A stretch of DNA of 51,947 bases from Branchiostoma floridae (GCF_000003815.2 NC_049984.1:18088128-18140074), one strand, 5' to 3'. Positions 11,001 to 22,906 are shown, counted from the stretch's first letter. Numbers and translations: made by a program. Notes: a model not told the origin generated them from the letters alone.

Positions 11001-14000
11001 GTTTTGTTCGGATTAACCAGCGAACAGCGACTTTTAAATTGTCATATAGCATGGAAATACTAGTACATGTACATGTATTTTACAGTCACCATTGTCGGCC
11101 CTTGTACGTCTTTCACAGACGACTGTCAAAGTTGGTCCTCACATCTTCTTTGGGAACTGAACAAGCTGATTTCAATTCGCTGCTTATAATTACTAAATGT
11201 GTAAGAATGGTGTGGCAACGATGACATAAAATTTGATTTACATCAATGAATAATTGGAACTCCTGAAATAGCCTGGAACTTTGCTTACCGTGAGAACCTG
11301 TACTTCTGAATCTTGGGCATCAGGAGTAAGACGGCCAACATCGCCACAAGAAGGGCGGTCAGCACCGAGACAACTATGATCCCTGCAACATAGCCTAGAA
11401 ACCAGATTTCCGTTAGGCCACAGCAAGTAAATTTTATGGATGACATCAGCGCGCGCATTAATTTTCGCCTGATTTCAGAAAAAAAAAACATGATTTTTTT
11501 CTTCTACAGGGATGGTCAACATAACGATAAAGTACCAAAATGAGCAAATATGTTGTATTTAGTTGTAGCCTAATAATTGTACTTGTAGAAGTGACACTTG
11601 CGAAGTACCCAGGACTGTAGTTGTAGAAATAAAACTTATTGTATAGTTGTAAAAGTGACACCAATATGGAAGCCATGAGTTGGTTACCAACTTTGACTGT
11701 CTTTGTTGGTGATGACAGTCCACCACACTAGTGTCACTTTTACCACACCAGTACATGACTACAGGAATGAATGCCATGTTGGCTCTGATACCATGTTTTG
11801 TCCCTATAATTCTTGTTACAACAGTCATCACAACTTTATGGGGCTATTTTTGAAAATGTAGCCATCTTGTTTTTTCTCACCCATCTTGTATTTTTTTCGC
11901 CCTATCGCACTATTTTTGCAATCTGCAGAGGATGTCATCCATAAAATTTACTTGCTGTGGCCTTATAACAAGAAAACGAAGTCGGACTCTATATAGATTT
12001 AAGTGCTACAAAGCATTCAACCCTCAGCTTAAATAATCTTGCAGTAGTTTAGCTGTATATTTGTTCTTGACTTACAATCTTTCTCACTGGCACCCCGACA
12101 ACAAGAGAGGGATATGGAAGCTTTTGAATATCTATATCAGTGGCCCCCAGTGTCTATATATTAGAGGACGTTAAATATCAAAACGGACAGTCTAGGTATA
12201 ACAGTCGGGTCCACTTTCCACTGGATGGACACCATTGAGCGATGCAAAAGTACATGAATAATTTGAAAGACAAAGACAGGCATTCCTTTATAGTCTGATC
12301 TATGCTTGACATTTGGTAGTTGTCCAACGATCGCTGCCCCAGTGAAATCAGTGGAAAGGGTATATTAAGAAGTAAAGGCGTCCCACCTCTTGCATTCTCG
12401 CACTCGTTCTTAAGAGGACAGGCCTCCGCCACAGTCTGCTCCTCACACAGCCCCCGCACCCTGCAGGCACGTGTCCTGGTCCTGTAGCCGGTCCCGCACT
12501 GCCCCTGGCATCGGCTCCATCTGGTCCACTCCGCCCAGATCGGGTTCTGCATCAGACGCATCATCAGCTTCGCCTGGACGATCTCATCATTATCCATCCC
12601 GTCATAATACTCGTAGTCCCTGGCCTGATCAAACGTGGCGCCTTGGTTGTTTCTCTCAGTTTTTGCGCTTTCCCATAACTGTGGAGCCACTATGACGCCT
12701 CCGGACTGACGTTGAACATCGTCGGGCACGTTCGGACTTTCCGAGTCTTCCCGACGGCTTCCGAAGGCAACCGACGGTTTACGAACGTCGTGGTCGCGTT
12801 GCTCGCTCACAGAGGCTTGCAGCTGCTCTTTGGAGAGATCTCCGGTTTCCTCTGAAACTTTCCCCATTTCGTTTGGAGCTGCTGTGGCAAGATTCTTTTC
12901 GGCCTGAGCGCGGCGTTTGAGAGCTTCTCGAGCTCTCACGATCGCGTGGCGAATTTGTGCCAAGTGCCTTGGATCGCCATTGGCCCATTCCATTTCCTCC
13001 TGGATTTGCCTGATCAGATCTTCAGGGCTTAGTTCACCATTCAATTCGTAGTCGTACGTGTCATACAAGTCGTACAGGTCGTCGTCAGTGACGTCTGTTT
13101 CGCCCTGCGGGAAGTTGCCGTTGTCGTCGGCGGGTTGATGTTGTGATGTTGGGTGGTATAACGCAGACTTGAACCACTCGGTAAGTCCCGTGTTTCCACG
13201 AGCATAAGAAGGCGCGAACTGATTTTCTGCACATCCTAAAGAGTGATAATAGAAACATTGCTGTAGTTTAAAGCATGTTACGTCCACAGTTGGTCTGTAT
13301 TAATTAGTGGTGTAGGGTTGTATTCGTCCTTCCTTGTACTGGTGGTGGCTTCAGACGTCAGTCAAAACTCTAGCACTTAAAATGCCCCAACACACTTTAA
13401 AGGAAAGGGGCAATCTTGTATAATTGGCTGAAAACGTCAGCAGTACGTTAACGAAATCGCATCTTACTATCACCACCAGCTTTCTACCTGGCTTTACCTT
13501 AGCTTCTTACCAATAGTGTGAATAATGCACATCTTATTCCGTGTCATTTGGAATACGAGAGTAACGGGCACTGCCCTGGAGACCAATAGAAGGCGAAAAT
13601 ATGTCTCTTCCAGCAGGTGAAAGGGATCTTAACACGGTTGTTACTCAACTTCTTCACAATAAAATGGGATAATACGTTTGGAAGCTAAGTCTGGAACCAC
13701 GAGTTTTCTCAAGTATTTGACAGCGGTTTCATTGTTTAAAGTGTCGATGTTTTTGTTATTGGCATTTAGCTCTGACTGACATTGTCCAAGGACATATTGT
13801 CCTTGCATTGTCTAAGTTAAATAAGATGGACTCGCTCGAACGGGTTGTTCCTATGGATAAATCCATTATGTCTATGGGGGAAAACATTGTCTTACTGGTT
13901 GATAAAAACCTGAAACGTTTCAAGGACAAACTCAATTTTTTTTATAACGTTACATGTTTACAGTATGACGTAACGAAGTTACTGAGGTGTCGCTAGCGAG

Positions 14001-14151
14001 ACAAGGTGGAGTTTAAGTTTACGTGGCACTAATTATAAGATGTTAATTTTACCACGTAAAGGCACCCCAATAAAATGTGATAAACTGTATTCCTACCTTG
14101 CATGTTTAAGAGGGTTACACAGAGTAACCAGACACAAGCAGCGGACCGCAT
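8059..14151 (-). CDS. Type I membrane protein with one thrombospondin type 1 repeat and cytoplasmic YxxL motifs (453 aa)
   Basis: Seven exons on the minus strand: 14097-14151, 12387-13235, 11289-11394, 10838-10909, 10187-10285, 8308-8385, 8059-8161. All six junction phases agree and the sum is 1362 nt. Residues 1-21 (MRSAACVWLLCVTLLNMQG) form a signal peptide. Residues 22-250 form an acidic, low-complexity stalk (DDDLYDLYDTYDY; a charged helix around 95-125). Residues 252-297 form a TSP1 repeat (WAEWTRWSRC, CGTGYRTRTRAC) with the WxxWxxW and six Cys pattern. Residues 304-327 are a TM helix (AGIIVVSVLTALLVAMLAVL). The 126-residue tail carries YLTLS (Tyr382), TYLAP (Tyr395) and YLELS (Tyr446), resembling SH2-binding or YxxΦ sites. 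I do not recognise an orthologue; adhesion or signalling is inference. The last intron's donor GTAAGT overlaps an in-frame TAA, so retaining it would yield a shorter tail ending NPNME. Confidence 0.88.
8555..8722 (+). mobile_element. 3' tail of a CR1/L2-like LINE
   Basis: The end AAGCGGCCTGAAGGCCGATT forms a small stem-loop and is followed by AATGAATGAAT, the usual short repeat tail of CR1-like LINEs. The preceding TATACTTTGTCTGACCCTTG block recurs near 51585. It lies inside the intron between exons 5 and 6 of the TSP1 receptor gene. Confidence 0.65.
9168..9695 (-). pseudogene. LINE reverse transcriptase tail with Cys-His motif
   Basis: The minus strand encodes a LINE C-terminus with RICRYCNLDKLEDEHHFVVE followed by C, a CxxC...HxxxxC arrangement common at the ends of endonuclease/RT proteins in lancelet and other invertebrate LINEs. 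The stop is at about 9285 and the 3' UTR ends with AATAAAGGTCTTCATTCATT, a typical LINE tail. The copy is 5'-truncated and lies in the same receptor intron. The same motif recurs, degraded, near 24.9 kb, 39.0 kb and 50.9 kb. Confidence 0.8.
11416..11962. mobile_element. PIF/Harbinger-like MITE with perfect 32-bp TIRs and TTA duplication
   Basis: Positions 11416-11447 (starting GGCCACAGCAAGTAAATTTT) are a perfect inverted copy of 11931-11962. TTA flanks both sides (11413-11415 and 11963-11965). The 3-bp TTA/TAA target duplication and GGCC terminus fit PIF/Harbinger elements. The 547-bp element has no transposase. It lies in the receptor gene intron, ending 21 nt before the acceptor of the TM exon. 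Related copies are at 21346-21588 and 39500-39812. Confidence 0.85.
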
Positions 14152-14639
14152 GTTGGTACGTTGTGATGACCCCGTGTGTAGGAATGGAGATCCGTACTGA
14201 ATGTGTCGTGTTCTAACGGCACCATGGTGACCAACAATACTGTTCTCTCACATGTTCTAGAACATTCCCTGTCAAAAGGACGTTAATATAGAATACACCG
14301 TGTTGTATTTTATTTATATCATCATGCCAACCTGACAAAACTCATGTTTATCGCAAAAAAAGAGCAAATAACATGTCCTTCATGCACATTGCGACAACAA
14401 CTTTATTCGTCCATTCGAACAAAAGAACCAGGTAAAGGAATAGGCTTCGAACCAGTTCACGGAACATGCTTCGATCTCACTTCGAGGTCACCTGAGTTCA
14501 GCTAATGACTAGAAATGAAAGTTCATAATATAAACAGCTTGATTTGTTGCGATGTCAAGGCGCTGTCCAGAGGAATACCTTCGGTTCACACTGAAGGCAG
14601 AGTTCGGCCAATATCAAACTAGTAATTAACGTTAAACAT

Positions 14640-15590
14640 TTGAAACGCACAGAACGAGAGTCATAAGTTTCTACTGAATTTTGATGGGCGGACACGAGCG
14701 TTTGTATCATTGTTTTTCTTGCACTATGGTTGACCTTACGTATACGGCCCGACAAAGCTGCTTTCTCAGCCATGGTGCGCATGATGCTCCCGATTCTGTT
14801 CTTCCCCATCGGGGCATTGACAAACCATACTTCAGCACCAGCTTTGCGCGCTTGGTTGATTCCAAGGTAAAAAGGTGCCGGTGGACGCATCTGCATCATT
14901 GGTCTGCGCTTTTGGTACTCTCTGTACAAGTTGACGGGGCATAGAGATGGGCGCTCCGGACATGTGTAGGCCCGTGGCCGAAATGGTCGTGAGGTGGCGC
15001 CGCTCTTGGTTTTAGTCGCCCGCTCACTGAACTCTAGTATACTCCGCTCTTGACTGTGGGGGGTTTCCTTAAGGTCCCCCCCCCCCCCCCCCCCCCCCCA
15101 GAGCAATGCTCCGCACGGGACTGCATGCCAAAGAGCATGGTGTTACTCAGCCACAGGGCGCTGATGAGGCTTTCAGGGTTGTACGGCCCGATAAGCTTGT
15201 TTTTTTCCAAGAGCTTCATTTCGGCTGCACTCAGCATAATAACAGCTTCGCCAAAAGTCATTCACGTAAATGTGCAAAACGGCGATCAGTCATGATCTCT
15301 GCTGGGTAGGCCTTCTCTTTTAGATAACGGACATTGGACCGATGCTTGCTGGTTAAGCTGTCTGACTCATCATATTCTTCGCCACTATCCTTGCGTATGC
15401 CTAAGAAGAATCTTCCCAGCAACTCATCCAAGTCTTCCACCGATATGTTCTCCGGCCTCCTCTCTTCTCCATTTGCCTCCAGGAACAACACGAAGTGACT
15501 AATGTCGGCCTCTGTCTTCCTCTTCGTGTTGAGGCTCTTTTCCTTGTCAATGTAACAATGAAACACGATCATACTCTTGGAAAACAATAC
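14640..15590 (-). pseudogene. Crypton-type tyrosine recombinase relic (DUF3504-like)
   Basis: Three minus-strand open segments follow one another: 15587-15261 (LFLEANGEERRPENISVEDL), 15261-15100 (LIGPYNPESLISALWLSNTM) and 15060-14640 (SGATSRPFRPR, CPVNLYREYQKRRP, GAEVWFVNAPMGKNRIGS, VNHSARKTMIQTLV, SVETYDSRS). The order matches the DUF3504 recombinase domain of Crypton transposons and their domesticated relatives (ZMYM2, QRICH1 and KCTD1 in vertebrates). The HxxRK box and a candidate catalytic Tyr (ETY) are visible. The copy is broken: a stop separates the first two segments, a 24-nt poly-C tract (15076-15099) causes a frame change, and the stretch between HxxR and Tyr looks shortened. Family identification is from memory of the signature blocks. 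Confidence 0.8.
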
Positions 15591-16030
15591 TTCTCTTCAT
15601 TTTGGATGCCGTCATCGTAAAAATGTAACAATTTGGTTCGAGAAGCAAGTGTTCGATCGAATTTTCGACGGCGCGTTCTGTTTAATCGATGGGCCCTGTG
15701 TGATACGCCTTTCGAACCTGTGCGATACGGAAGTTATATATATATATATATATATATGGCCCGATCCGGAACACCCGTATCGAACGTTTTCGCGTCATAG
15801 GTATGATATAACATCAGATACAGAACACCATCTCTCTCTGAGAACGGGAAAAGTGACCGACCTCTTGTCTACACGAATGTTCACAATGTAGCATGCACGC
15901 CAAAATGCATTGAGCTTGACATGGACTTGTAACTATATGCATGCATGGTCATACCTGCAGCGACAGCCACTTTATTTGCGGTCAGAAAAATAGAAGCTAT
16001 TGATTATTGAAGCTTTGTCTACTGGTTGTT
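15591..16030. other. Flank of the Crypton relic; (TA)n run
   Basis: Contains a short (TA)n microsatellite at about 15734-15757. No coding segment is recognised. The CpG-containing stretch to about 15800 may belong to the upstream end of the Crypton element. Confidence 0.4.
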
Positions 16031-16033
16031 GCA

Positions 16034-16128
16034 TTCAGCACCAAGGACAGGCATATGGGACCATGGTGTTCAGCGTCAGGGACAAGTTTGTTTACCTGTG
16101 CGTATATGGTGTTCAGTACCAAGGACAG
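16034..16128 (+). promoter_or_regulatory. Three clustered RE1/NRSE-like sites
   Basis: TTCAGCACCAAGGACAG (16034-16050) matches all fixed positions of the vertebrate RE1 core TTCAGCACCNNGGACAG. TTCAGTACCAAGGACAG (16112-16128) differs at one position, and TTCAGCGTCAGGGACAA (16069-16085) at three. Weak similarity between the copies (TATGG and GGTG before the motif) suggests a small degenerate tandem repeat may have generated them. Whether a lancelet factor binds them is unknown. Confidence 0.4.
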
Positions 16129-16760
16129 GTGTACTTGCCTTATAATACATATGGATAAATGCAGAAATCACATCACATGCACATCTAGTCATGAAAACCG
16201 CAAACCAGAAAAGCCTGCACTAGTCAACGTGGCTATGCATTATGAATTGTTCGGAAGAGTTGTGGGTGCCCACCTCCCCAACAAGCGCAACCCTGGTATC
16301 GATCCAAATCTAGCTCCGAATTCGACAGACGCGTTCAGAGGAGCACATCACACTGACAATAGAATAGATGCAATGTTTTGTCTCATAGAAGCGTTTTTTT
16401 CACGACACGTTTTGAGTTCACAATTGATCATGGTCTCACAGTGCCTCCTAGCGATCGAAAAGCAAACTGCAGGTGCTTCATCGACATAGGAAGAGGGAAT
16501 AGAAAAATTGAAGTTGATTGGCTAACGGGGAGTCTATCGTTGATATAATTAGACAAAACTAACCAATGGCAGATAGGCAGACAGCATCTCTTTCTGTGGT
16601 ACCTAGACCAAAATGATTGCAGACGGTTCGTATTTTTAGAAACTATATTTTAACGTTAACTAACGTTACTAGTCATTCCTAATGAACACACGCGGTATAC
16701 TAGTACCAAGAAACCTTATGGCAGAACACACACGCTTACATAATATTTCATAATCTTAGC

Positions 16761-16788
16761 AAGGAGGTTAACGTTATCTAACCTCCTT
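16761..16788. repeat. Perfect 11-bp stem hairpin
   Basis: AAGGAGGTTA and its exact complement TAACCTCCTT flank a central ACGTTATC. No gene context; recorded only as a structure. Confidence 0.7.
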
Positions 16789-17989
16789 GATCTTTAATAG
16801 AAAAAAAAACACCGATTCAAATGCTCGAGGAGGTGCCTCGACCACGTTAAACTGCCTCATTACCCACACTTTGGCTGCAAAATACGCCCGATATTATTAT
16901 TACAAATTATTCTGAAACTTAATCTAACACTTCAGCAGAGCAAATATGTCGCAGAAAGGCGTTTTCTCTGGGATAAACACCCCGATTTTAAAATGGTCGG
17001 TTCCAGAAAGGTCAACGTTCGTACGGTGATGCAATGCGGTGTAACAGGCATGGCGTGATCTTTGCGTGATCGCTTGGCGGAAAATCCATAAAGCTGTCCT
17101 TCTTTTCATACACAAAACAAGCTCCAGACAGTGCAACCGGGTCGTCGGTAAATGCAGGTACGTTTGTCTTTACTTTTCCGACTGGAACGTTTGCGAAATA
17201 TGGAGTACTATATAATTTCTTGCATTTGAAGAGTGGGGAGGGGGGTACGGGCGGGGGCAAAGGTGTGCACTCAGATCAGAATTATAACGGTGGTGGTTAA
17301 AAGAACGCTGTAACGTTGGCTTGTAGACTGTAGACTCCAGGTACTAACAGGAGTGCTGAGAATGGTCACAGTATATCATACTGCTCATGTCAGTAAGACT
17401 TTTTCTTTTGCATAATTTGACAGACTTGATAATAATCTTCTGAATAGCGCTTCGTTGATCTATTATCAACCCTAATCCTAAACCCTTATATAACCCTTAA
17501 CTTGAGAATGATTTTGTAAGATGGTGCAAATGCAAAGGTAGGACTAGAAATCATAGTTATGGGCGTGATCAATTTTACTTATAACACACACTATATACAC
17601 TGTATAGAAAAATGCCACATGATTGTATCTTGGGCCCATTTATGTACAGGCTCATATCTTATATCTTTCACCATCCAAAGATTAATGACCAAATTGCCTC
17701 TCTTCTTCCCTTGAAAATAGGGATATATAAGAACTTGTGTCTGGGTGTTCCTGTTGTGTCACAAATTTGCAAACAGACTGTTTTGTTTTGTATGGCATTT
17801 TGTCAAGTTTGTTGTCTGCAAGCATATTTCCCACCTACCAGTAACATCAGCTTTGATGTTATTCTAGGTCAGACCAAGATTAGAGAGTCACTCTCTAATC
17901 TTCAATCAGCCCCCTCGCCATCTGCTTGGAGATTAAAGACTCTACAACAATAATCTCCAAGCAAAGGTTGTGACCCTTCTTAGGGAAAA

Positions 17990-18235
17990 AATGTTGTGTT
18001 TCCTGTTTCAGTCCTGAAAAAAATTAGGGTCGATAGAATCGATACATGTAGGTAGGGATTATCCTTTTTTCTTGTAATTTTAGGCTGGCCAAAACTCTAG
18101 TGAGACATAATTACAATAGAGTTGAACAAAGTGAACTGAAATGCTTAGGAAAACTAAGTGTCTTTCAATGTCAAACTTGAATGTTGTGCATAATAGATAC
18201 ATCTATCCTCCAGGAAACACATTTTTTTGTCATAT
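17990..18235 (+). repeat. Interspersed repeat family A, copy 1
   Basis: Shares GGCTGGCCAAAACTCT, GTCTTTCAATGTCAA and TGTGCATAATAGAT with copies at 39815-40035 and 51075-51410. The three copies are on the same strand with no coding capacity. Class not identified. Confidence 0.7.
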
Positions 18236-20526
18236 GCTTTGTTTATTTCTGCCAATCCCACCAACTGTGGAAAGAAAATGGGGCATGTGATAAGAAGGTC
18301 CCAAATTTATCTTCTCCATCAACTTCTGCTTGGAGGAGAGCCAACGGGTCATTGACCTAACATCTTCTTTCCTTTATCTCTGGTTGGAAAATAGGTTATT
18401 GACCTACTAGTGACATCTCTCTCTTATCTCTAGTTGGAGTGGGGAGAGAACGAGGTTACACACACAGCTGTTGCTCCCAACATCTGCTTGATAATCTAAT
18501 ACATGTACCAATATGTCATACATGCCTGTGATGTATTATTTGTTGCTGCTGTTGTCCTTGTAGACGACTCCAAACATTTATTTGTTTATGAATCTTTAGC
18601 GTGGTCCCTTCAGTCGACCAGTAGGTTCTTTCCAAGTTGACCCAGTATCATGTTATGAAACCAGGAATGTTACTAGGTCATGGGCTCCATTGATCAAAGG
18701 AGACACATGATGAGGTCATCCGATACCCTTTGCTGGTTGGTTGCCAATGGTTTGGTGGGCGGAGCTAGCTGTTGAAGCAGGCAGTCTGGCATGACTAGGC
18801 AAATTGTTGGTAGCTTCCAAAATGGGTGTGGTGTGGTTTTAGTTTAGCAAAAGGAAAACAAAAGATAGCAGGTAATCAATCAAGGACTGCTATAATAGCT
18901 TTTCCATTAATAATTTATGTAGATACATCTTATTTTGTGTAGAAACATGCTCATATGAAATGATTGAAAAGCTTTTTTTGTGCAGCTTTCGAATTGCCCC
19001 ACCCATGCATGAAGTGGTACCTCCCACTTCAAGGATTGGAACTTCAGTGAAAGGACCTGACATCTCAAGCTTTGTCATATTGACATTCCTTCAGAACAAA
19101 TTCTAACCACTGTGTGTGCTGGCTCTGAAAATCTGAGGTATATTGCCTTCTTTTTAACCATTTTAGGCAGGGAATTTAGGATCAGATACTGGTAGATCCA
19201 GGTTTTACATGTACATTTTGAGTTAGGCTCGCAAACCTACTAGTAGTACTAGTAGTAGTAGTCAATGCAACTTTGTATGTTGCTACTAAAATTCTAAACT
19301 ATTTAGAAGTTTGAACAAGCAAAGTCTGCGTTAAAATTGTCCTTTTTCTAAAGATTTGTAGAATTTTTTTTTCATTCTGCACATTGTGCTATGTCTAAAT
19401 CTAATTCTTAGATATTGGCAGAAATATTTCTTAATTTCTAAATATGATTTTCTTGAATCTTTGTTGTTTAGTCTACCAGGTATATTGGTTACCAAAGGTC
19501 TTTGGAAGTTAGTCTCTACCTGTAATGTCTGTTTCCATGTAATCTATCTAGTTGCATGACGACACCTATTATCTTGCTTTTATATACTCCAGTTTCGACC
19601 AAACTGACTTCCTCTCACTTGTGTGAATCCATTTCTGAACTTCTCAATGCCATCAACATCTATTGTTTCTGAGTATATCTGAGTATATATACTGCTTTAG
19701 ATAACTGTTTTTCTTGTTAAGAAATTGTTCAGGGTTTCTTAATTATTGTGCAATATGTGACTATAGCATTATTTTGAACTCAAAACCACTGCGACACTCC
19801 ATTTTCTCCCTACTGAGAAATTAAATCCTGGAAAACATAAATTTATTAACAGTAAACCGGATCAATCTTGGTATGAATAATTGATATGAAACAATCTACA
19901 TAGTTGGGCAAGCATATTTTTGTTATTGTAATTGGGGGTTGAGTTGAGCAATTTATCGAAAGCAAAATATATATTATTAAGCAGGATACGTATATTGTTA
20001 GACATCCAGGTAACCAATATTCAACTACAATTCAATGTCTGCAACTCGACAGACATGGAGATTTACTTCCACTCTTCTTCAGTGCGACTAGAATCAACTG
20101 GCAGAAATAATTCAGTACAAGTACATCTAAGTAGAAAAATAGTTTGAACATTTGAGCGCTGAAAGTATGAAATAATGATACAAATGTGCTAGTATATATG
20201 GTAAGGCAATTGTCAATATCGTACCGTTTGTCTCATCTATAATATTTTCCATTGTAATGCTCTAAAAATCGCAATGGGTGCCTTTAAACTTCTCCTTGAT
20301 TCTTCTTCTTCTTTCCTACTGCCTAGCCTCAATTTTTTGAGATTATTGGCAGACTACGCATGGTTTAATTACAATACAAGTGACCGGTACAAATAGACAT
20401 GGGAAAAATGAAGGAAAATGCTGAGGGAAATAAAAACAAACTGATTTTCTGTGTGCAAAAGACAGGACAGGTGAATTAAGTTAATAGGACACGTATTTAC
20501 ATATATACAAGACGTGTGGGGGTGGC

Positions 20527-20736
20527 TCAATGCAGCAGGGTCCTCCCCAGCTCAGTTTTGAACTGGGAGAGAGACCCCGCCTCCGCCACACCAGGCTCAA
20601 GTCCATTCCACTCTCTGATGGTACGAGGGAAGAACGAGAGCCTGTAGTAGTTGTTCCTGCACGCGATGGCCTGCAATGTTTGTGAGTGATTGGTGCGGCG
20701 GGAGCAAAGGTAGTCCTTTGGTAGTCTGTTATGGTC
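20527..20736 (-). pseudogene. Non-LTR reverse transcriptase, extreme C-terminus
   Basis: The minus strand reads DHNRLPKDYLCSRRTNHSQT through YYRLSFFPRTIREWNGLEPG to SLSQFKTELGRTLLH and a stop. The SFFPRTI-x-WN-x-L and SL-x-x-FK blocks are the classic end of Jockey/CR1-type RT proteins. Upstream frames are closed, so only this tail survives. Confidence 0.85.
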
Positions 20737-21046
20737 TTACTCTTAGGATACCATAATGGCAGAATTGGGTTAGAGTCGAAGCTACAGGTATGCTGGTTTT
20801 AATCATTTTGTACCAGCATGAAAGAATTATGAAAAGGAAATTTTTTGTTAGTCTATGAACAAATGTGTCCACAAGGTAGGGATGCCTTGTAGGGGGTAGA
20901 AATATGCTTGAAGAGGTCTATTAGTCACATTGCTCACGTTCATGCATGAATACAGTTAATACAATATTCCTAAATCTGCGAACAAGATGTACTGTGAAGA
21001 CATGGAAAATTTGGAGCTATGTGTTTATGCCTATCACTATAGTATC

Positions 21047-21343
21047 AGGGTTGGACAAGTCCACTAGTCCGATTGTCCCGGGCAAGTGAAAGTGTCCATT
21101 GGGCAAGTGCATGTCCTACCCCACTTGTCCAATCGGGCAAGTAAGATTTTCCCATGAGATTTTGATATACCTGTTGCTTATCACAGTTACCACATCAAGC
21201 ATCGGTTAACACAGAAAAATAGAGCCAATAATAAAAGCTTTCTATTGCTGCACATCAATGCATAGTGAAAAATGTTAGTTGAATTTTTGGGCAAGTAGAA
21301 AGCTGATTCGGGCAAGTAAATTTTGCATGTACTTGCCTGATAG
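21047..21343. mobile_element. Possible non-autonomous DNA element
   Basis: Begins ATCAGGGTTGGACAAGTCCA and ends in TGCCTGATAG, with internal inverted GGGCAAGT/ACTTGCC blocks. The CAGGG start resembles hAT termini. Boundaries are uncertain. Confidence 0.4.
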
Positions 21344-21345
21344 CA

Positions 21346-21588
21346 CACTAGTGTCACTTTTACCACACCAGTACATGTCTTAAATACAGGAATGAATGTC
21401 TTGTTGGCTCTGATACCATGTTTTGTCCCTTTAATTCTATTTACAACAGTCATCACAACATTATGGTGCCTATTTTTAAAAATGTAGCCGTCTTTTTTTT
21501 TACCCATCTTTTTTTTTTCCGCCCTATCGCACTATTTTTGCAGTCTGCAGAGGATGTCATCCATAAAATTTACTTGCTGTGGCCTAAA
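21346..21588 (+). mobile_element. Truncated copy of the Harbinger-like MITE
   Basis: Nearly identical to 11715-11962, including CACTATTTTTGCA, GATGTCATCCATAAAATTTA and the terminal CTTGCTGTGGCC. The opposite terminal repeat is absent, so this is a half element. Confidence 0.8.
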
Positions 21589-22906
21589 TGGGGGGTATAA
21601 TTTTTTTTCTGTCACAATTCTTTAGTTTTCCATTGACATTCATTGAATTGAAGAATAAACGAGAAAGGTATCATTTTCAAGTACGTTGTCATAAGTCATA
21701 GCTTCACCCAAGATTATACCTCGTTGTTTGATCCCATTATTATGTATTTTTAGCTTTGAAGATATCCTCCCTTTTGTTTGAAAACTTGTTCTACCTGTTC
21801 TGCAGGAGCGTGACAACTGTTGTGTGACTAGATAAAAGTTATGCAAATTACTAAGCACAAAAGAGAAGTGAAAACTTACTCTCGGTTGTTGCTTCAAATA
21901 TATTCAGGAATGGACAAAGTTGTGAGATTTTGTATCCAGCATTTGGTATTTAGTACTATTACTAGTATTAGTACCATTGTTGTAAGCTGGTATATTTGTT
22001 GAAACAACAGAACAGGTTTTTGAGTACAGGTGGAAAGCAGACTACCAGAGTTGTCTTCAGGTTGGGTGATCTGTTACTCCAAGGACGTTATGAGACGTCC
22101 TTGGTTACTCTAATGATCTATTGTTGTGTGAGTTTTTTGCTAGTCTGTGTAACGCAAACTCCGCTATCCGGAGCTTGTAGACTCCTCCCCGCGGGCAATG
22201 GCGCGGCAATGTACGACGGGCCTGAGAAGCGCAATTAAATCAGGCTAAGTTTTTTGCTTGGTGGAAAGGTCAGAATACTTCACAATCCTATGAGTATGAC
22301 TTGTCCTCCCTTTTGTTTTCTCTGACTTGTTTTTAGCCTCCAAATTAATACCAGCCGGTTGTTTTGATGGTGTTGTGGATAGAGTTTAGTAACTATATAG
22401 CATGGTGTATTTGACTTGCTTTTGGACAAACATTTGGTGACCCCTGTAACAAGTCTTTACTTGACTTGCTGGTCAGTCATGAGTGCTCTCACACATACTG
22501 ACCACCTTTATTCCAGTGGACTTATAGCGTCTTGTACAAACAATGTGTTTGTGTATATATATGTATTAACGTGGACAACAGCCTTGAATCTTCTTTCGCA
22601 AAACCAGGCCGAGCAACCTGGGGGATAAATGATAAAGGGGGTTTAATCAAAGCGTCATCGAAATATTGCGTGATTGGGAATCCATAAATAGATAATGTTT
22701 GAATGTAGTCAATTATTTACAGCCTTGGTCTTTGTTACTCCGTGATGAATCTGATAATTCCAATGAAAGGCTAATGAACTGTTTTACCTTTGCTTTCTTC
22801 TTACACAGAAGTGCAGTGATTGGTCCTTGTGAGTTCCACTTCTGGAATATGAGAGGTGATACGGCCCATCCCACAGCGTTCCTTACGTCTTGACCAGTCT
22901 TCAGAA

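Larger units (their letters stand above)
16129..22800. other. Gene-poor, repeat-rich intergenic region
   Basis: No exon chain could be supported here on either strand. A minus-strand open stretch at 16924-17260 (with DDPVALSGACFVYEKK) is unassigned and interrupted. Recognisable contents are the repeat copies annotated separately at 17990-18235, 20527-20736, 21047-21343 and 21346-21588, an imperfect (AGT)n run near 19240, and a short hairpin at 22079-22104. Confidence 0.5.

Noticed and set aside
17012-17260. Proline-rich minus-strand open frame with FTDDPVALSGACFVYEKK
   Set aside because: No start, splice partners or recognisable domain; possibly transposon-derived but not supportable.
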